Positions 1-7,936 of a DNA stretch of 64,000 bases are shown here, piece by piece. Origin of the DNA: Pareuzebyella sediminis (GTDB lineage Bacteria > Bacteroidota > Bacteroidia > Flavobacteriales > Flavobacteriaceae). Position 1 is the first letter of the stretch. The number at the start of each line of letters is the position of its first letter. Both the position numbers and the translations under genes were made by a program. The DNA is taken from NCBI RefSeq assembly GCF_008367235.1, contig NZ_VTZS01000001.1, forward strand, positions 1,426,001-1,490,000, given 5' to 3'. The notes under the pieces were generated by a model that was not told where the DNA came from, searched no databases, and saw nothing but the letters and a program-made list of their open reading frames with translations.

Positions 1-91
1 GGCGTTACCCGCTATGCCGCACTATGGTGTCCGGACTTTCCTCTTTGAACCGATTAAGATTCGGAACAAAGCGATAGGGAGACCTGCTAAC
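1..91 (-). ncRNA. rnpB: RNase P RNA, 5' part (partial, continues off the left edge)
   Basis: The catalytic RNA of RNase P, which matures tRNA 5' ends. Reading the minus strand, positions about 43-25 give GAGGAAAGTCCGGACACC, the strongly conserved 5' P4-region signature of bacterial RNase P RNA, followed by AUAGUGCGGCAUAGCGGGUAACGCC-like sequence as in other Bacteroidota. Only the 5' end lies in the window; the 3' half with the partner strand of P4 would be to the left. The 5' end near 91 is inferred from the promoter element at 95-102. Identity is very likely; the exact 5' end is uncertain. Confidence 0.9.
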
Positions 92-94
92 CTA

Positions 95-102
95 CAAAAC
101 TA
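95..102 (-). promoter_or_regulatory. -7 promoter element of rnpB
   Basis: The minus strand reads TAGTTTTG, an exact match to the Bacteroidota -7 consensus TAnnTTTG, placed so that transcription would begin at about 91, where the RNase P RNA is expected to start. No good -33 TTTG was seen at the usual spacing. Confidence 0.6.
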
Positions 103-167
103 GTACAATTGTTGATAAATAAAGACTTTATCCTTTTAAAATAAAAGGCTTCTCGCTAAGCTATTTT

Positions 168-175
168 TATATTTG
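168..175 (+). promoter_or_regulatory. -7 promoter element of dnaX
   Basis: TATATTTG matches TAnnTTTG exactly and predicts a start near 178, about 31 nt before the dnaX TTG codon. It forms a divergent pair with the rnpB element about 70 bp away. No convincing -33 box was found. Confidence 0.55.
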
Positions 176-209
176 TAGAAACAGGTAAGTACCTTTCAAA
201 GTAGAATTT

Positions 210-2033
210 TTGGAACCTTTTATTGTATCGGCTCGAAAATACAGACCCCAAACGTTTAAGGATGTTGTGGGGCAAGAGGCGATAACCAATACGCTCACCA
301 ATGCCATTGAGAACAACCATCTCGCCCAGGCACTTTTATTTTGTGGGCCAAGGGGTGTCGGCAAAACTACTTGTGCCAGAATTTTAGCAAAAAAAATCAA
401 CCAAGATGGTACTGAAAGAAAAGATGAAGATTTTGCCTTCAATATCTTCGAACTCGATGCCGCTTCTAACAATTCCGTTGATGATATTAGAAATCTCATC
501 GATCAAGTACGTATTCCACCACAAGTGGGAAAGTATAAAGTATACATTATCGACGAGGTACATATGCTTTCCCAATCGGCCTTCAATGCCTTTTTGAAAA
601 CGCTGGAAGAGCCTCCAAAACATGCCATTTTTATTCTGGCTACCACCGAAAAACACAAAATTATTCCCACCATATTATCACGGTGCCAGATTTTTGATTT
701 TAAACGGATATCGGTAAAGGATGCTGCTGCCTACCTGAAATACATTGCGGATAACCAAGGTGTAGAAGCCGAAGACGATGCGTTGCACATCATTGCCCAA
801 AAAGCCGATGGTGCCATGCGCGACGCCCTTTCGATTTTTGACAGGGTCGTCAGTTTTTCCGGGAAACAGCTAACCAGAAAAGCGGTTACCGAAAACTTGA
901 ATGTGCTCGATTATGACACTTATTTTGCGGCTACCGATTTAATATTGAAACATAGTATACCCGAATTACTTTTACTCTTCAATAAAACTTTATCGTACGG
1001 CTTTGATGGTCACCATTTCATCAACGGTTTGGCCTCTCATTTCCGAGATTTGATGGTATGCCAACACCAAGATACCATCGATTTGCTGGAGGTGGGCGAA
1101 AATGCCAAAAAGCTGTATTTAGAACAATCGAAAAAAACTTCGAACAGTTTTCTCATTAAGGCTTTAGATTTAGCCAATAATTGCGACCTCAACTATAAGA
1201 CCAGTAAAAATCAACGACTGTTGGTCGAGCTTACCCTTATGAAATTGGCCTCCATAGATTTTGGAGAAAAAAAAAATTCTGAATCCAGTGCCCTAAGCGG
1301 ACCGACGGCTGATTATATTGCCCCTGCATCTTTTTATCATCAAAACTTTGTTGCTTATGAAGTTCCGGAAAAACCAGTGCCGACAACCGTTGAAAGTCAG
1401 TCTGTGGAAAAGGAGAAGGAGCCTTCACCCAGCCCTACAAGAAAACAACGAATAGAAGAAGAGCCCCTCGCTAATCATTCGGATTCATTTTCAGACCATT
1501 CAGGTTCGATCGTAACAGAAAGACCCAAAACCGAAACTTCTAAGGTATCCAAGCCCGAAATTAAAGTGACCAAGCGTGTATCAGGGTTATCCATTTCGAG
1601 TTTGAAAGCCAAAAAAACGCATGAACTCAATAAAAAAAACGATGTTCCAGACGAAACCGAACTGCCTCGAACACCGATTGTTGAAGAAGACCTACAGCAG
1701 CATTGGAGTAATTTTGTTGACGAAATCGATTCAAGAGGTCAAAAGATATTGGCATCCAATCTCAATGCGGATGTTCCAAAATTATTGAAGGATACTACAA
1801 TTTGGATAGAACTTCCCAACAGTACCATGAAAAAGGAAGTCGAAAGGGAGCAATACGATCTGATGGAATATTTGAAGTCGAAATTGAACAACTACTTTAT
1901 CGACTTGAAGATTACGGTAAATGAGGAAACTGCCAAAAAGTTTGCCTTTACCCCTGCCGAGAAATATGAAAAATTACGTGAAAAGAATCCAACTATCGAT
2001 TTACTTCGGAAAACGTTTGATTTAGACCTTTGA
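210..2033 (+). CDS. dnaX: DNA polymerase III subunit gamma/tau
   Basis: The clamp-loader ATPase that loads the beta clamp and ties the replicase together. The AAA+ core starts at the N-terminus: Walker A GPRGVGKT at residues 46-53, DEVH Walker B, and an SRC sensor region. The zinc-binding cysteine knuckle that normally follows Walker A is absent; a short Asp/Glu/Lys-rich stretch replaces it. Residues about 360-500 are a charged linker and the rest is a tau-type C-terminal region; 607 aa is a normal tau length. The start is TTG at 210: a TAA lies in frame at 186 and no ATG or GTG comes between. An A10 run sits at the end of the conserved core (see 1267-1276). The 3' end overlaps the convergent TMEM220-like gene by 12 bp. 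Confidence 0.95.
   Translation: MEPFIVSARKYRPQTFKDVVGQEAITNTLTNAIENNHLAQALLFCGPRGVGKTTCARILAKKINQDGTERKDEDFAFNIFELDAASNNSVDDIRNLIDQVRIPPQVGKYKVYIIDEVHMLSQSAFNAFLKTLEEPPKHAIFILATTEKHKIIPTILSRCQIFDFKRISVKDAAAYLKYIADNQGVEAEDDALHIIAQKADGAMRDALSIFDRVVSFSGKQLTRKAVTENLNVLDYDTYFAATDLILKHSIPELLLLFNKTLSYGFDGHHFINGLASHFRDLMVCQHQDTIDLLEVGENAKKLYLEQSKKTSNSFLIKALDLANNCDLNYKTSKNQRLLVELTLMKLASIDFGEKKNSESSALSGPTADYIAPASFYHQNFVAYEVPEKPVPTTVESQSVEKEKEPSPSPTRKQRIEEEPLANHSDSFSDHSGSIVTERPKTETSKVSKPEIKVTKRVSGLSISSLKAKKTHELNKKNDVPDETELPRTPIVEEDLQQHWSNFVDEIDSRGQKILASNLNADVPKLLKDTTIWIELPNSTMKKEVEREQYDLMEYLKSKLNNYFIDLKITVNEETAKKFAFTPAEKYEKLREKNPTIDLLRKTFDLDL
1267..1276 (+). other. A10 slippery run in dnaX, candidate gamma-producing site
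   Basis: Ten consecutive A residues cover codons 353-356 (Glu-Lys-Lys-Asn), right after the conserved core. One extra A, or a -1 ribosomal shift, gives Lys-Lys-Lys-Phe and then TGA. One A fewer gives Ile-Leu-Asn-Pro-Val-Pro and then TAA. Both alternative frames therefore stop within seven codons, giving a product of about 357-361 aa that lacks the tau region. Homopolymeric slippage making gamma is established for Thermus dnaX; its use here is inferred. Confidence 0.5.
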
Positions 2034-2381
2034 TTTTTTGCTGAAATAAATACGAAGGCCGTACATTAAAAATACAAGGGCTACAATCAATAGGCCAAAA
2101 GCTTCACGGCCACGCTCGATATTTACGATATCACCCTGGCCTATAGTAAAACCTTCGAACCTTTCTGGCCATAAAGCAACCGTTCCGATCAAATAGGCCA
2201 AACATAATATCAAAGCCAAAAAAAGACCCAATCTATTCACCGCAAAGAGAATCGAACCCAAACCGGCAACACCATAAATAGCATACCAAAGCAGAGCATC
2301 CGGATCATTGTATTGCAGGTAGGCAGCCCAAATGAACAGAAGAGCAAATATAATGGACAGCGCTTTAAAAAAAACATTCAT
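2022..2381 (-). CDS. TMEM220-family small membrane protein, last gene of the ebo operon
   Basis: A 119-residue integral membrane protein with four predicted hydrophobic helices at about residues 4-24, 30-48, 51-72 and 94-114 and a basic C-terminus. The conserved start, including an AYLQYNDPDA loop after helix 1, is typical of TMEM220-type proteins, whose biochemical function is unknown. Its ATG overlaps the eboF stop as ATGA, so it is probably translated by coupling with eboF and belongs to the same transcript. It meets dnaX tail to tail with a 12-bp overlap. The family call is fairly firm. A role in the ebo pathway is inference from position only. Confidence 0.75.
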   Translation of the reverse strand: MNVFFKALSIIFALLFIWAAYLQYNDPDALLWYAIYGVAGLGSILFAVNRLGLFLALILCLAYLIGTVALWPERFEGFTIGQGDIVNIERGREAFGLLIVALVFLMYGLRIYFSKKSKV

Positions 2382-3757
2382 AAGGTAGCGGTCAGATGGT
2401 TTTCTAATATAGAAAAGACTTCGGTAGCCTCAATTTCGTCATTAAATGTGGCGTTTACATCATCCGTAATCAAGATGGGATAGTCGGCCTTGTCTTCAGG
2501 AATTCTTCCGTGGGAGCCTTTAATTAACCCGGCGTTCAAGGGAATAATATCTAGTACGGTTCGAAAGCCTAATTTTTTCTTGAGAAGCTTTCCCATAACC
2601 TTGGCCATGACCAGTTTATCTTTAGGATCGGTCATCATCTCTACTGGATCATAACCGGGCTTCTTGTGAATATCTACCATTCTAGCGTAATCTGGTGCCT
2701 TATCATCATCTAACCAAAAATAGTAGGTAAACCAAGAATTTGCATCGGCCAATACCACCAGATCCCCACAACGTTCGTGCGCGAGACCCGCTTCTTCGAT
2801 TTCTTCGTCGGAGAGTACTTTTTCAACTCCTGAAATGCTCTCTATCAACGACTTCACCGACGACTTAATCGACAAGTCGTTCAAATAAATGTGGGCGATT
2901 TGGTGATCGGCCACAGCAAAGGCAGCGCTCGCACCTGCATCTAAAAGTTCTAAACCCCGTTCGACACGAATGGCCAAATATCCTTTGGAGCGCAGAATTC
3001 TATTAAGGTGAATTGGGTTTTCGACATCTGTAATTCCATATTCGGAGAGCAAGATTATACGGGAATTTCGCTTTTGAAAATGCTCGACCAATTGTTGAAC
3101 GACCCTATCAATTTCCCTTAGGTCCTTCTTAATTTTTTTAAAGTCGATACCATACCGTTGCAAGTTATAGTCAAGATGTGGTAAATAGACCAACGATAAG
3201 GTTGGATTATGGATTTCATCGGTACGAATAGCCGATTTTGCAATCCACTCACTGGATTTTATGGAAGTCTTAGGCCCCCAAAAATTAAAAAGTGGAAAAG
3301 TGCCCAATTCTGTTTGCAACGTGTCCCTTAATTCCGCCGGATGGGAATAAATATCGGGTATCTTACGACCATCGGCCAAGTAATTCGGTCTCGGCGTGAC
3401 ACTATAGTCGGCCGTGGAATACATGTTATACCACCAAAATAAGTTAGCACATGTAAAGTCAGGGTCTATCTTTTTAAGTTTTTCCCAAATTTTTTCCCCA
3501 GTGACAAGCTTGTTCGACTGCCGCCAAAACTTAACTTCACATTCATTTTTAAAATACCATCCATTGCCCACAATGCCATGTTCGGCAGGGATTTTTCCGG
3601 TAAGATAGGTCGATTGTGCCGTACACGTCACCGCCGGAATCACAGGCTGAATATAAGCCGATTTCCCTTTCTTTAAAAAAGATTCTACAAAAGGGGTGTG
3701 TTCACCGATAAGGCGCTGCGTCAATCCTACTACATTGATGACTACGGTTTTTTTCAT
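2378..3757 (-). CDS. eboF: EboF, nucleotide pyrophosphatase/phosphodiesterase-like protein
   Basis: A member of the alkaline phosphatase / nucleotide pyrophosphatase superfamily (459 aa). The N-terminus carries the family pattern around the nucleophilic Thr (AVTCTAQSTYLTGKIP, about residues 42-57). Candidate metal ligands follow in LPHLDYNL, LSEYGITD, VADHQ and the C-terminal GSHGRIPEDKADYP. No signal peptide is visible, so it is probably cytoplasmic. It starts by ATGA overlap with eboE and ends by ATGA overlap with the TMEM220 gene. It is the terminal canonical ebo gene. Family knowledge: ebo genes support precursor transport in cyanobacterial scytonemin biosynthesis; the substrate of EboF is not known. 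Confidence 0.85.
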   Translation of the reverse strand: MKKTVVINVVGLTQRLIGEHTPFVESFLKKGKSAYIQPVIPAVTCTAQSTYLTGKIPAEHGIVGNGWYFKNECEVKFWRQSNKLVTGEKIWEKLKKIDPDFTCANLFWWYNMYSTADYSVTPRPNYLADGRKIPDIYSHPAELRDTLQTELGTFPLFNFWGPKTSIKSSEWIAKSAIRTDEIHNPTLSLVYLPHLDYNLQRYGIDFKKIKKDLREIDRVVQQLVEHFQKRNSRIILLSEYGITDVENPIHLNRILRSKGYLAIRVERGLELLDAGASAAFAVADHQIAHIYLNDLSIKSSVKSLIESISGVEKVLSDEEIEEAGLAHERCGDLVVLADANSWFTYYFWLDDDKAPDYARMVDIHKKPGYDPVEMMTDPKDKLVMAKVMGKLLKKKLGFRTVLDIIPLNAGLIKGSHGRIPEDKADYPILITDDVNATFNDEIEATEVFSILENHLTATL

Positions 3758-4953
3758 GCCTTAAATGCATTTACAAACCATTCGATTTCCCTAATTATCG
3801 AAGCGTCAAGTTCTTTCTTTAAGTCAATGGGTAAAACATCCCAAGTGTAGGTCTCTATCTCAAGATGTTCCGAGACCGGGTGTGTATGCAGATAATCAAT
3901 GACCTTCAAAATATGGTCTTGTGTCGAAAAAAGCACTTCGAATTTTTCCATAAAAATCGGAACGTGAAAATGGGCCCTCAATTCCTCAAAGTCAGGTTTG
4001 TTCTTCAATACCATCGGAAGGTCGTTGTAGGTTTTAACCTTTCCGTTCAACTTTTCCGTAACCTGGTGCAAGTACGTTGGCTCATCAAAAAGCGAGAGCG
4101 AGTTCCAAATGTCCTCGTTGCCTGAAGGGTTATCACAAATTTTTAGAGCTGCACTGACCTGAATTTTTCCAATTTTGATGCCTGCCCCTTCGAACTTCCT
4201 AAAACTGTCTTCAGGCTCTTCATACGCTAGTGAAAAATGGCAAATATCGTAACAGACGGTAATGTATCGGAGAATGATTTCACTTATCTCGGTTTCATTT
4301 TTATTCAGGCTTTTTTTCAAGATAGGCCCTGCGATAGGTAGTAAGTATTCGGAAAAGAACTGAAGCACTTCATCACTGTTCTCTAACATGCCGTCAGGTT
4401 CGGGCTCAATATCCAGGTGAAGGTATTTCCCTGATTTTTCTTCCAGTTGATAGAGGTGAAGCGCTACTTCTGCCAAATTCTGTGCCCCAATTGTAAATGC
4501 CTTTTGTGCTGCTTCCGGTGTTTCATGCCAAAACTTATAACTAATTGGAGAAGTCGATATACCCCCCGACATTTCCTTTACCAAAAGACTGGCCAACTGA
4601 TCGAACATGCGTTTCGTGTAAACTACCCGCTCTTCGGTAGTCCAATCAGGAGCGTGTACATTTTCCTTTACACGCTCGTCATGAAAATTTCCATAGGGAA
4701 AGCCGTTCATAGTAAACACATAGACCTCATTATCGGCCAGCCACGATTTAAACTGCGCCAGATTCTGACCCTGACCAAGTTCTTCGCTGGCCTTGTTGGA
4801 AAGACGCAAGCCTAGGCCAAAAGGTTTTTTAGGAGCTACCTTTTTTTTAATTGTGGGGACGTGCTTTCTTAAACTATCAAAAGTGGTAGTCCAATCGAAG
4901 CCCGGATGAATATTGGTGCAATAAGTAAGTTGAAAATCTTTATGTATACGCAA
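3754..4953 (-). CDS. eboE: EboE, TIM-barrel (xylose-isomerase-like) metabolite traffic protein
   Basis: A 399-residue protein of the sugar phosphate isomerase / AP endonuclease-like TIM-barrel fold. The opening LTYCTNIHPG and the internal LHLDIEPEPDG and CYDICHFSLAYEEPE segments, with acidic and His residues suited to metal binding, are characteristic of EboE. The only suitable start is TTG at 4953, one base after the eboD stop; the next in-frame ATG would remove the conserved N-terminus. Sandwiched between eboD and eboF in the operon. Enzymatic reaction unknown. Confidence 0.85.
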   Translation of the reverse strand: MRIHKDFQLTYCTNIHPGFDWTTTFDSLRKHVPTIKKKVAPKKPFGLGLRLSNKASEELGQGQNLAQFKSWLADNEVYVFTMNGFPYGNFHDERVKENVHAPDWTTEERVVYTKRMFDQLASLLVKEMSGGISTSPISYKFWHETPEAAQKAFTIGAQNLAEVALHLYQLEEKSGKYLHLDIEPEPDGMLENSDEVLQFFSEYLLPIAGPILKKSLNKNETEISEIILRYITVCYDICHFSLAYEEPEDSFRKFEGAGIKIGKIQVSAALKICDNPSGNEDIWNSLSLFDEPTYLHQVTEKLNGKVKTYNDLPMVLKNKPDFEELRAHFHVPIFMEKFEVLFSTQDHILKVIDYLHTHPVSEHLEIETYTWDVLPIDLKKELDASIIREIEWFVNAFKA

Positions 4954-4954
4954 G

Positions 4955-6115
4955 CTATTCTACTTTAGATCTGGAGGATTCGTTTATCAAATTTAAGGCC
5001 TTTTTCATAATATTTATATCGATTTCATGGACATCATCTTTTTTGCCTATTTCTGAAATCAAAGTAATCGTAAGTTTTCCCCCGAGGTGTTCCCTAAACT
5101 CTTCTATACCCTTCAAGAGCTCGTCCATCTCACTTTTGGCGGTAATGGGAAAATGTAGGTCGAAACCTATATTCTCAAAAACCGAGACGACCCGATGTAG
5201 GTCTTTTTCTTTAATAAGGCCTATCAGTTTTGAATAAGCTACATCTAAAGCAATACCTTTTGCAACGGCCTCGCCGTGTCTTAAGGTATAATTTGTCATT
5301 TGTTCAAGTTTATGTGCCGACCAATGGCCAAAATCAAGAGGCCTGGAAGAACCGCTCTCAAAAGGGTCACCTCCCTTAGCAATATGCTGCATATGTATCT
5401 CCGCACAACGGTAGATCGTATATTGCATCACCTCCATATTCCGGTTTCTCAATTCAAATGCATGCTTCTCAATGTATTCAAAGAAATCAGCGTCCTTGAT
5501 CAAAGCAACCTTTAATGCTTCTGCAATACCAGCTATCCAATCTCGTTGATCTAGAGTGGTCAAAAAATCCGTATCATTTATGATGGCAAAGGCAGGGGCA
5601 AAGGTTCCAATAAAGTTCTTCTTACCAAAATAGTTAATACTATTCTTTACACCTACGGCAGAATCATTCTGTGAAAGCACTGTTGTTGGAATTCGGATCA
5701 GCTTGACTCCGCGATGGGCAATTGCCGCCGCAAAACCTACCATATCTATTACGGCACCTCCTCCTATAACCACAACAAAAGAATGGCGACAAATTGCACG
5801 TTCGTTAATCTCCCCTAAAATTTTTGTTACCAACGATTGGTCGTTCTTACTTTCTTCTCCTCCCTGAACGATGATACTAGAGGTATGTTTGAGATTCTCT
5901 TGGTAGGTATCACAATATGATTCAACGGACGCCACCAAATTAGGGTGGGCTTTCGATACGCCATCGTCAATAACAAAAAGTAGCTTTACCGGCTCATCTT
6001 TATAAGTCTTGACAATATCCTTCAATAAGGTATTTTCTGGATTGAATAGTCCCTCCGTAAAATGAAGTCCGTATTGATAGGTAACTGTAAAGTTTTGGAT
6101 TATAGGTTTGAACAT
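4955..6115 (-). CDS. eboD: EboD, 3-dehydroquinate synthase-like sugar-phosphate cyclase
   Basis: A dehydroquinate synthase-fold protein of 386 aa. NAD-binding and catalytic signatures are present: VVVIGGGAVIDMVGFAA, IPTTVLSQNDSAVGVKN, the metal-site Glu in IAGIAEALKVALI, and the His sites in FGHWSAHKLE and LRHGEAVAKGIALD. The Bacteroidota shikimate enzyme AroB is shorter and is probably encoded elsewhere, so a role in a dedicated sugar-phosphate cyclization is more likely than aromatic biosynthesis. ATG at 6115 was chosen over the upstream TTG at 6139, which would overlap eboC; this leaves a 10-bp gap. Confidence 0.87.
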   Translation of the reverse strand: MFKPIIQNFTVTYQYGLHFTEGLFNPENTLLKDIVKTYKDEPVKLLFVIDDGVSKAHPNLVASVESYCDTYQENLKHTSSIIVQGGEESKNDQSLVTKILGEINERAICRHSFVVVIGGGAVIDMVGFAAAIAHRGVKLIRIPTTVLSQNDSAVGVKNSINYFGKKNFIGTFAPAFAIINDTDFLTTLDQRDWIAGIAEALKVALIKDADFFEYIEKHAFELRNRNMEVMQYTIYRCAEIHMQHIAKGGDPFESGSSRPLDFGHWSAHKLEQMTNYTLRHGEAVAKGIALDVAYSKLIGLIKEKDLHRVVSVFENIGFDLHFPITAKSEMDELLKGIEEFREHLGGKLTITLISEIGKKDDVHEIDINIMKKALNLINESSRSKVE

Positions 6116-6125
6116 TTCAATTCGA

Positions 6126-7025
6126 TTAAGTAACTGCAAAAAGTTTTGACAAGCCGATGGATAGTGGTAAAAGGGCCAAGATTACAAGACCGTACCACCA
6201 TATTGAAAAGGTAGCCGCAATGGCCGCATCTAAAACAATAAGACTTATAACACCTGCCATGACTGCCTTTTTTATATTTGCGGGCGAGTTTTCGGAATAT
6301 GCCCGAACCAATGGCCTAAAGATCATAATAACGAAAACCAATATATACAATAACGTCATCAACATAGAATCCGTATAAAAATAGGAAATAGCAAGAATTC
6401 CAAAGATAACGGTAGCGTAAAGAACTCCTGCCAAAACTATATGGTTTTTATTCTCTCCATGAACCTCGCCCCTACTAATCAACGTAATGGCAAAAATATA
6501 TACTATCGGAACAATGGCCATCCACCAGAAATCGAGACTACCTAAAACCGATATGCCCAAAATAAGGTTCAATCCGCGGCAGAGCCCCATAACCAAGGGT
6601 CCCAAGAGATCACTTTTTTTAGCCAAGGAGTCATAAATGAGAATGGAAAATGTTAACATACAGGCAATAATTCCGGATAGACGCCCCACGCAAAAAGCAA
6701 GAACAATACCTATAAGCATGGCGGCAGTGCCATAAACGGCAGCGGCTTTCAAAGGAACTATACCACTGGGAATAGGCCTTTCAGGGCGTTCAATACGGTC
6801 TATACTCAAATCAAAAACATCGTTAAAAATAACTCCGCCGGCGTAGAGAAATATGGATGACAAAACCAATAAAAGCACCGGAAGAAAAAGAATAGATCCC
6901 CCTTGGCCGGACCCAGAAATAACGAACACACCAGCTATCGCCACACCTGCGAGAATATCGGCCGCTGCCGTAGGTAGGTTGGCAGGTCTGGCCAAGCGTG
7001 CATAACCTAACAGTACTGTATTCAT
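6126..7025 (-). CDS. eboC: EboC, UbiA-family prenyltransferase
   Basis: An integral membrane prenyltransferase of the UbiA superfamily (299 aa, about eight or nine hydrophobic helices). The first aspartate motif is NDVFDLSIDRIERPERPIPSG and the second lies around IYDSLAKKSDLLGP; these bind the Mg-diphosphate of a polyprenyl donor. It probably transfers a prenyl group to a small acceptor in the inner membrane; acceptor unknown. Its start is immediately after the eboB stop (zero spacing). Confidence 0.88.
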   Translation of the reverse strand: MNTVLLGYARLARPANLPTAAADILAGVAIAGVFVISGSGQGGSILFLPVLLLVLSSIFLYAGGVIFNDVFDLSIDRIERPERPIPSGIVPLKAAAVYGTAAMLIGIVLAFCVGRLSGIIACMLTFSILIYDSLAKKSDLLGPLVMGLCRGLNLILGISVLGSLDFWWMAIVPIVYIFAITLISRGEVHGENKNHIVLAGVLYATVIFGILAISYFYTDSMLMTLLYILVFVIMIFRPLVRAYSENSPANIKKAVMAGVISLIVLDAAIAATFSIWWYGLVILALLPLSIGLSKLFAVT

Positions 7026-7934
7026 TTATTTAATTTGGTCGTCATCGACCTTAGGCTCTTGACCACGCAAAACGCTATTGTCATTGTACAATTTGGTTTG
7101 GTTGATCCCTTGAGGATTCAGCCAATCTTCTTCCTTCATCTTTCCATTCGTGCCAAAAATATCCAAAGCATTTTGGTAGCAGGTCTTTACTACGTCTTCT
7201 CTGGAAATTCCTTTTTTTAGCATAAGGGACGCCGTTTTCGGAACTGCCAAGGGGTCACTAACACCCCAATCCGCAGAACTGTCGACAATAATATTGGTAC
7301 TACCATACTTTCTAACGACCTCGACCATTCGCTCATTACCCATTTTTGTTTTTGGATAAATGGTAAATGCGGCTATAAAGCCTTTGTCGAGCACATCTTT
7401 TACTGTTTCTTCATTATTATGATCGATGACCACCTTCGAAGGATCTAAGCCATGTTCGAGACAGACCTCCATGCTTTTTAGGGTACCTGCCTTTTTATCG
7501 CGGTGTGGGGTATGTACCTGTACGACCATATCAAGTTCTTTGGCCAGGTCTAATTGCATTCGAAAATACTTATCCTCGGCGGGCGTTTGATCATCATAAC
7601 CGATTTCACCAACTGCAACCACGTTTTCCTTGTGAAGATATAAGGGCAAGAGCTCGATTACCTGTTCGGCTAAAGCCTCATTATTGGCCTCTTTTGAATT
7701 CAAGCCAATCGTACAATAATGTTTAATGCCGAACTGACTTGCCCGAAAGGGTTCCCAACCGACCAAACTGCTATAATAATCTTGAAAAGACCCAACTTGC
7801 GTACGTGGTTGGCCCAACCAAAATGAGGGTTCAATTATCGCTACTATACCCGCATCCGCCATAGCCTCATAGTCATCGGTCGTACGTGAACTCATATGCA
7901 CGTGGGGATCGATTATCATTAATTTATCGCTCAT
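7026..7934 (-). CDS. eboB: EboB, TatD-like metal-dependent hydrolase
   Basis: An amidohydrolase-fold protein of the TatD type (302 aa). Metal-site motifs are visible in order: DPHVHMSSR near the N-terminus, VAVGEIGYDD, VQVHTPHRDK, VIDHNNEE and DSSADWGVSDP. Substrate unknown. ATG at 7934 was preferred to the TTG at 7958 because it places the HxH motif at the usual distance and leaves a 2-bp gap after the eboA stop. Second gene of the ebo operon. Confidence 0.86.
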   Translation of the reverse strand: MSDKLMIIDPHVHMSSRTTDDYEAMADAGIVAIIEPSFWLGQPRTQVGSFQDYYSSLVGWEPFRASQFGIKHYCTIGLNSKEANNEALAEQVIELLPLYLHKENVVAVGEIGYDDQTPAEDKYFRMQLDLAKELDMVVQVHTPHRDKKAGTLKSMEVCLEHGLDPSKVVIDHNNEETVKDVLDKGFIAAFTIYPKTKMGNERMVEVVRKYGSTNIIVDSSADWGVSDPLAVPKTASLMLKKGISREDVVKTCYQNALDIFGTNGKMKEEDWLNPQGINQTKLYNDNSVLRGQEPKVDDDQIK

Positions 7935-7936
7935 AT

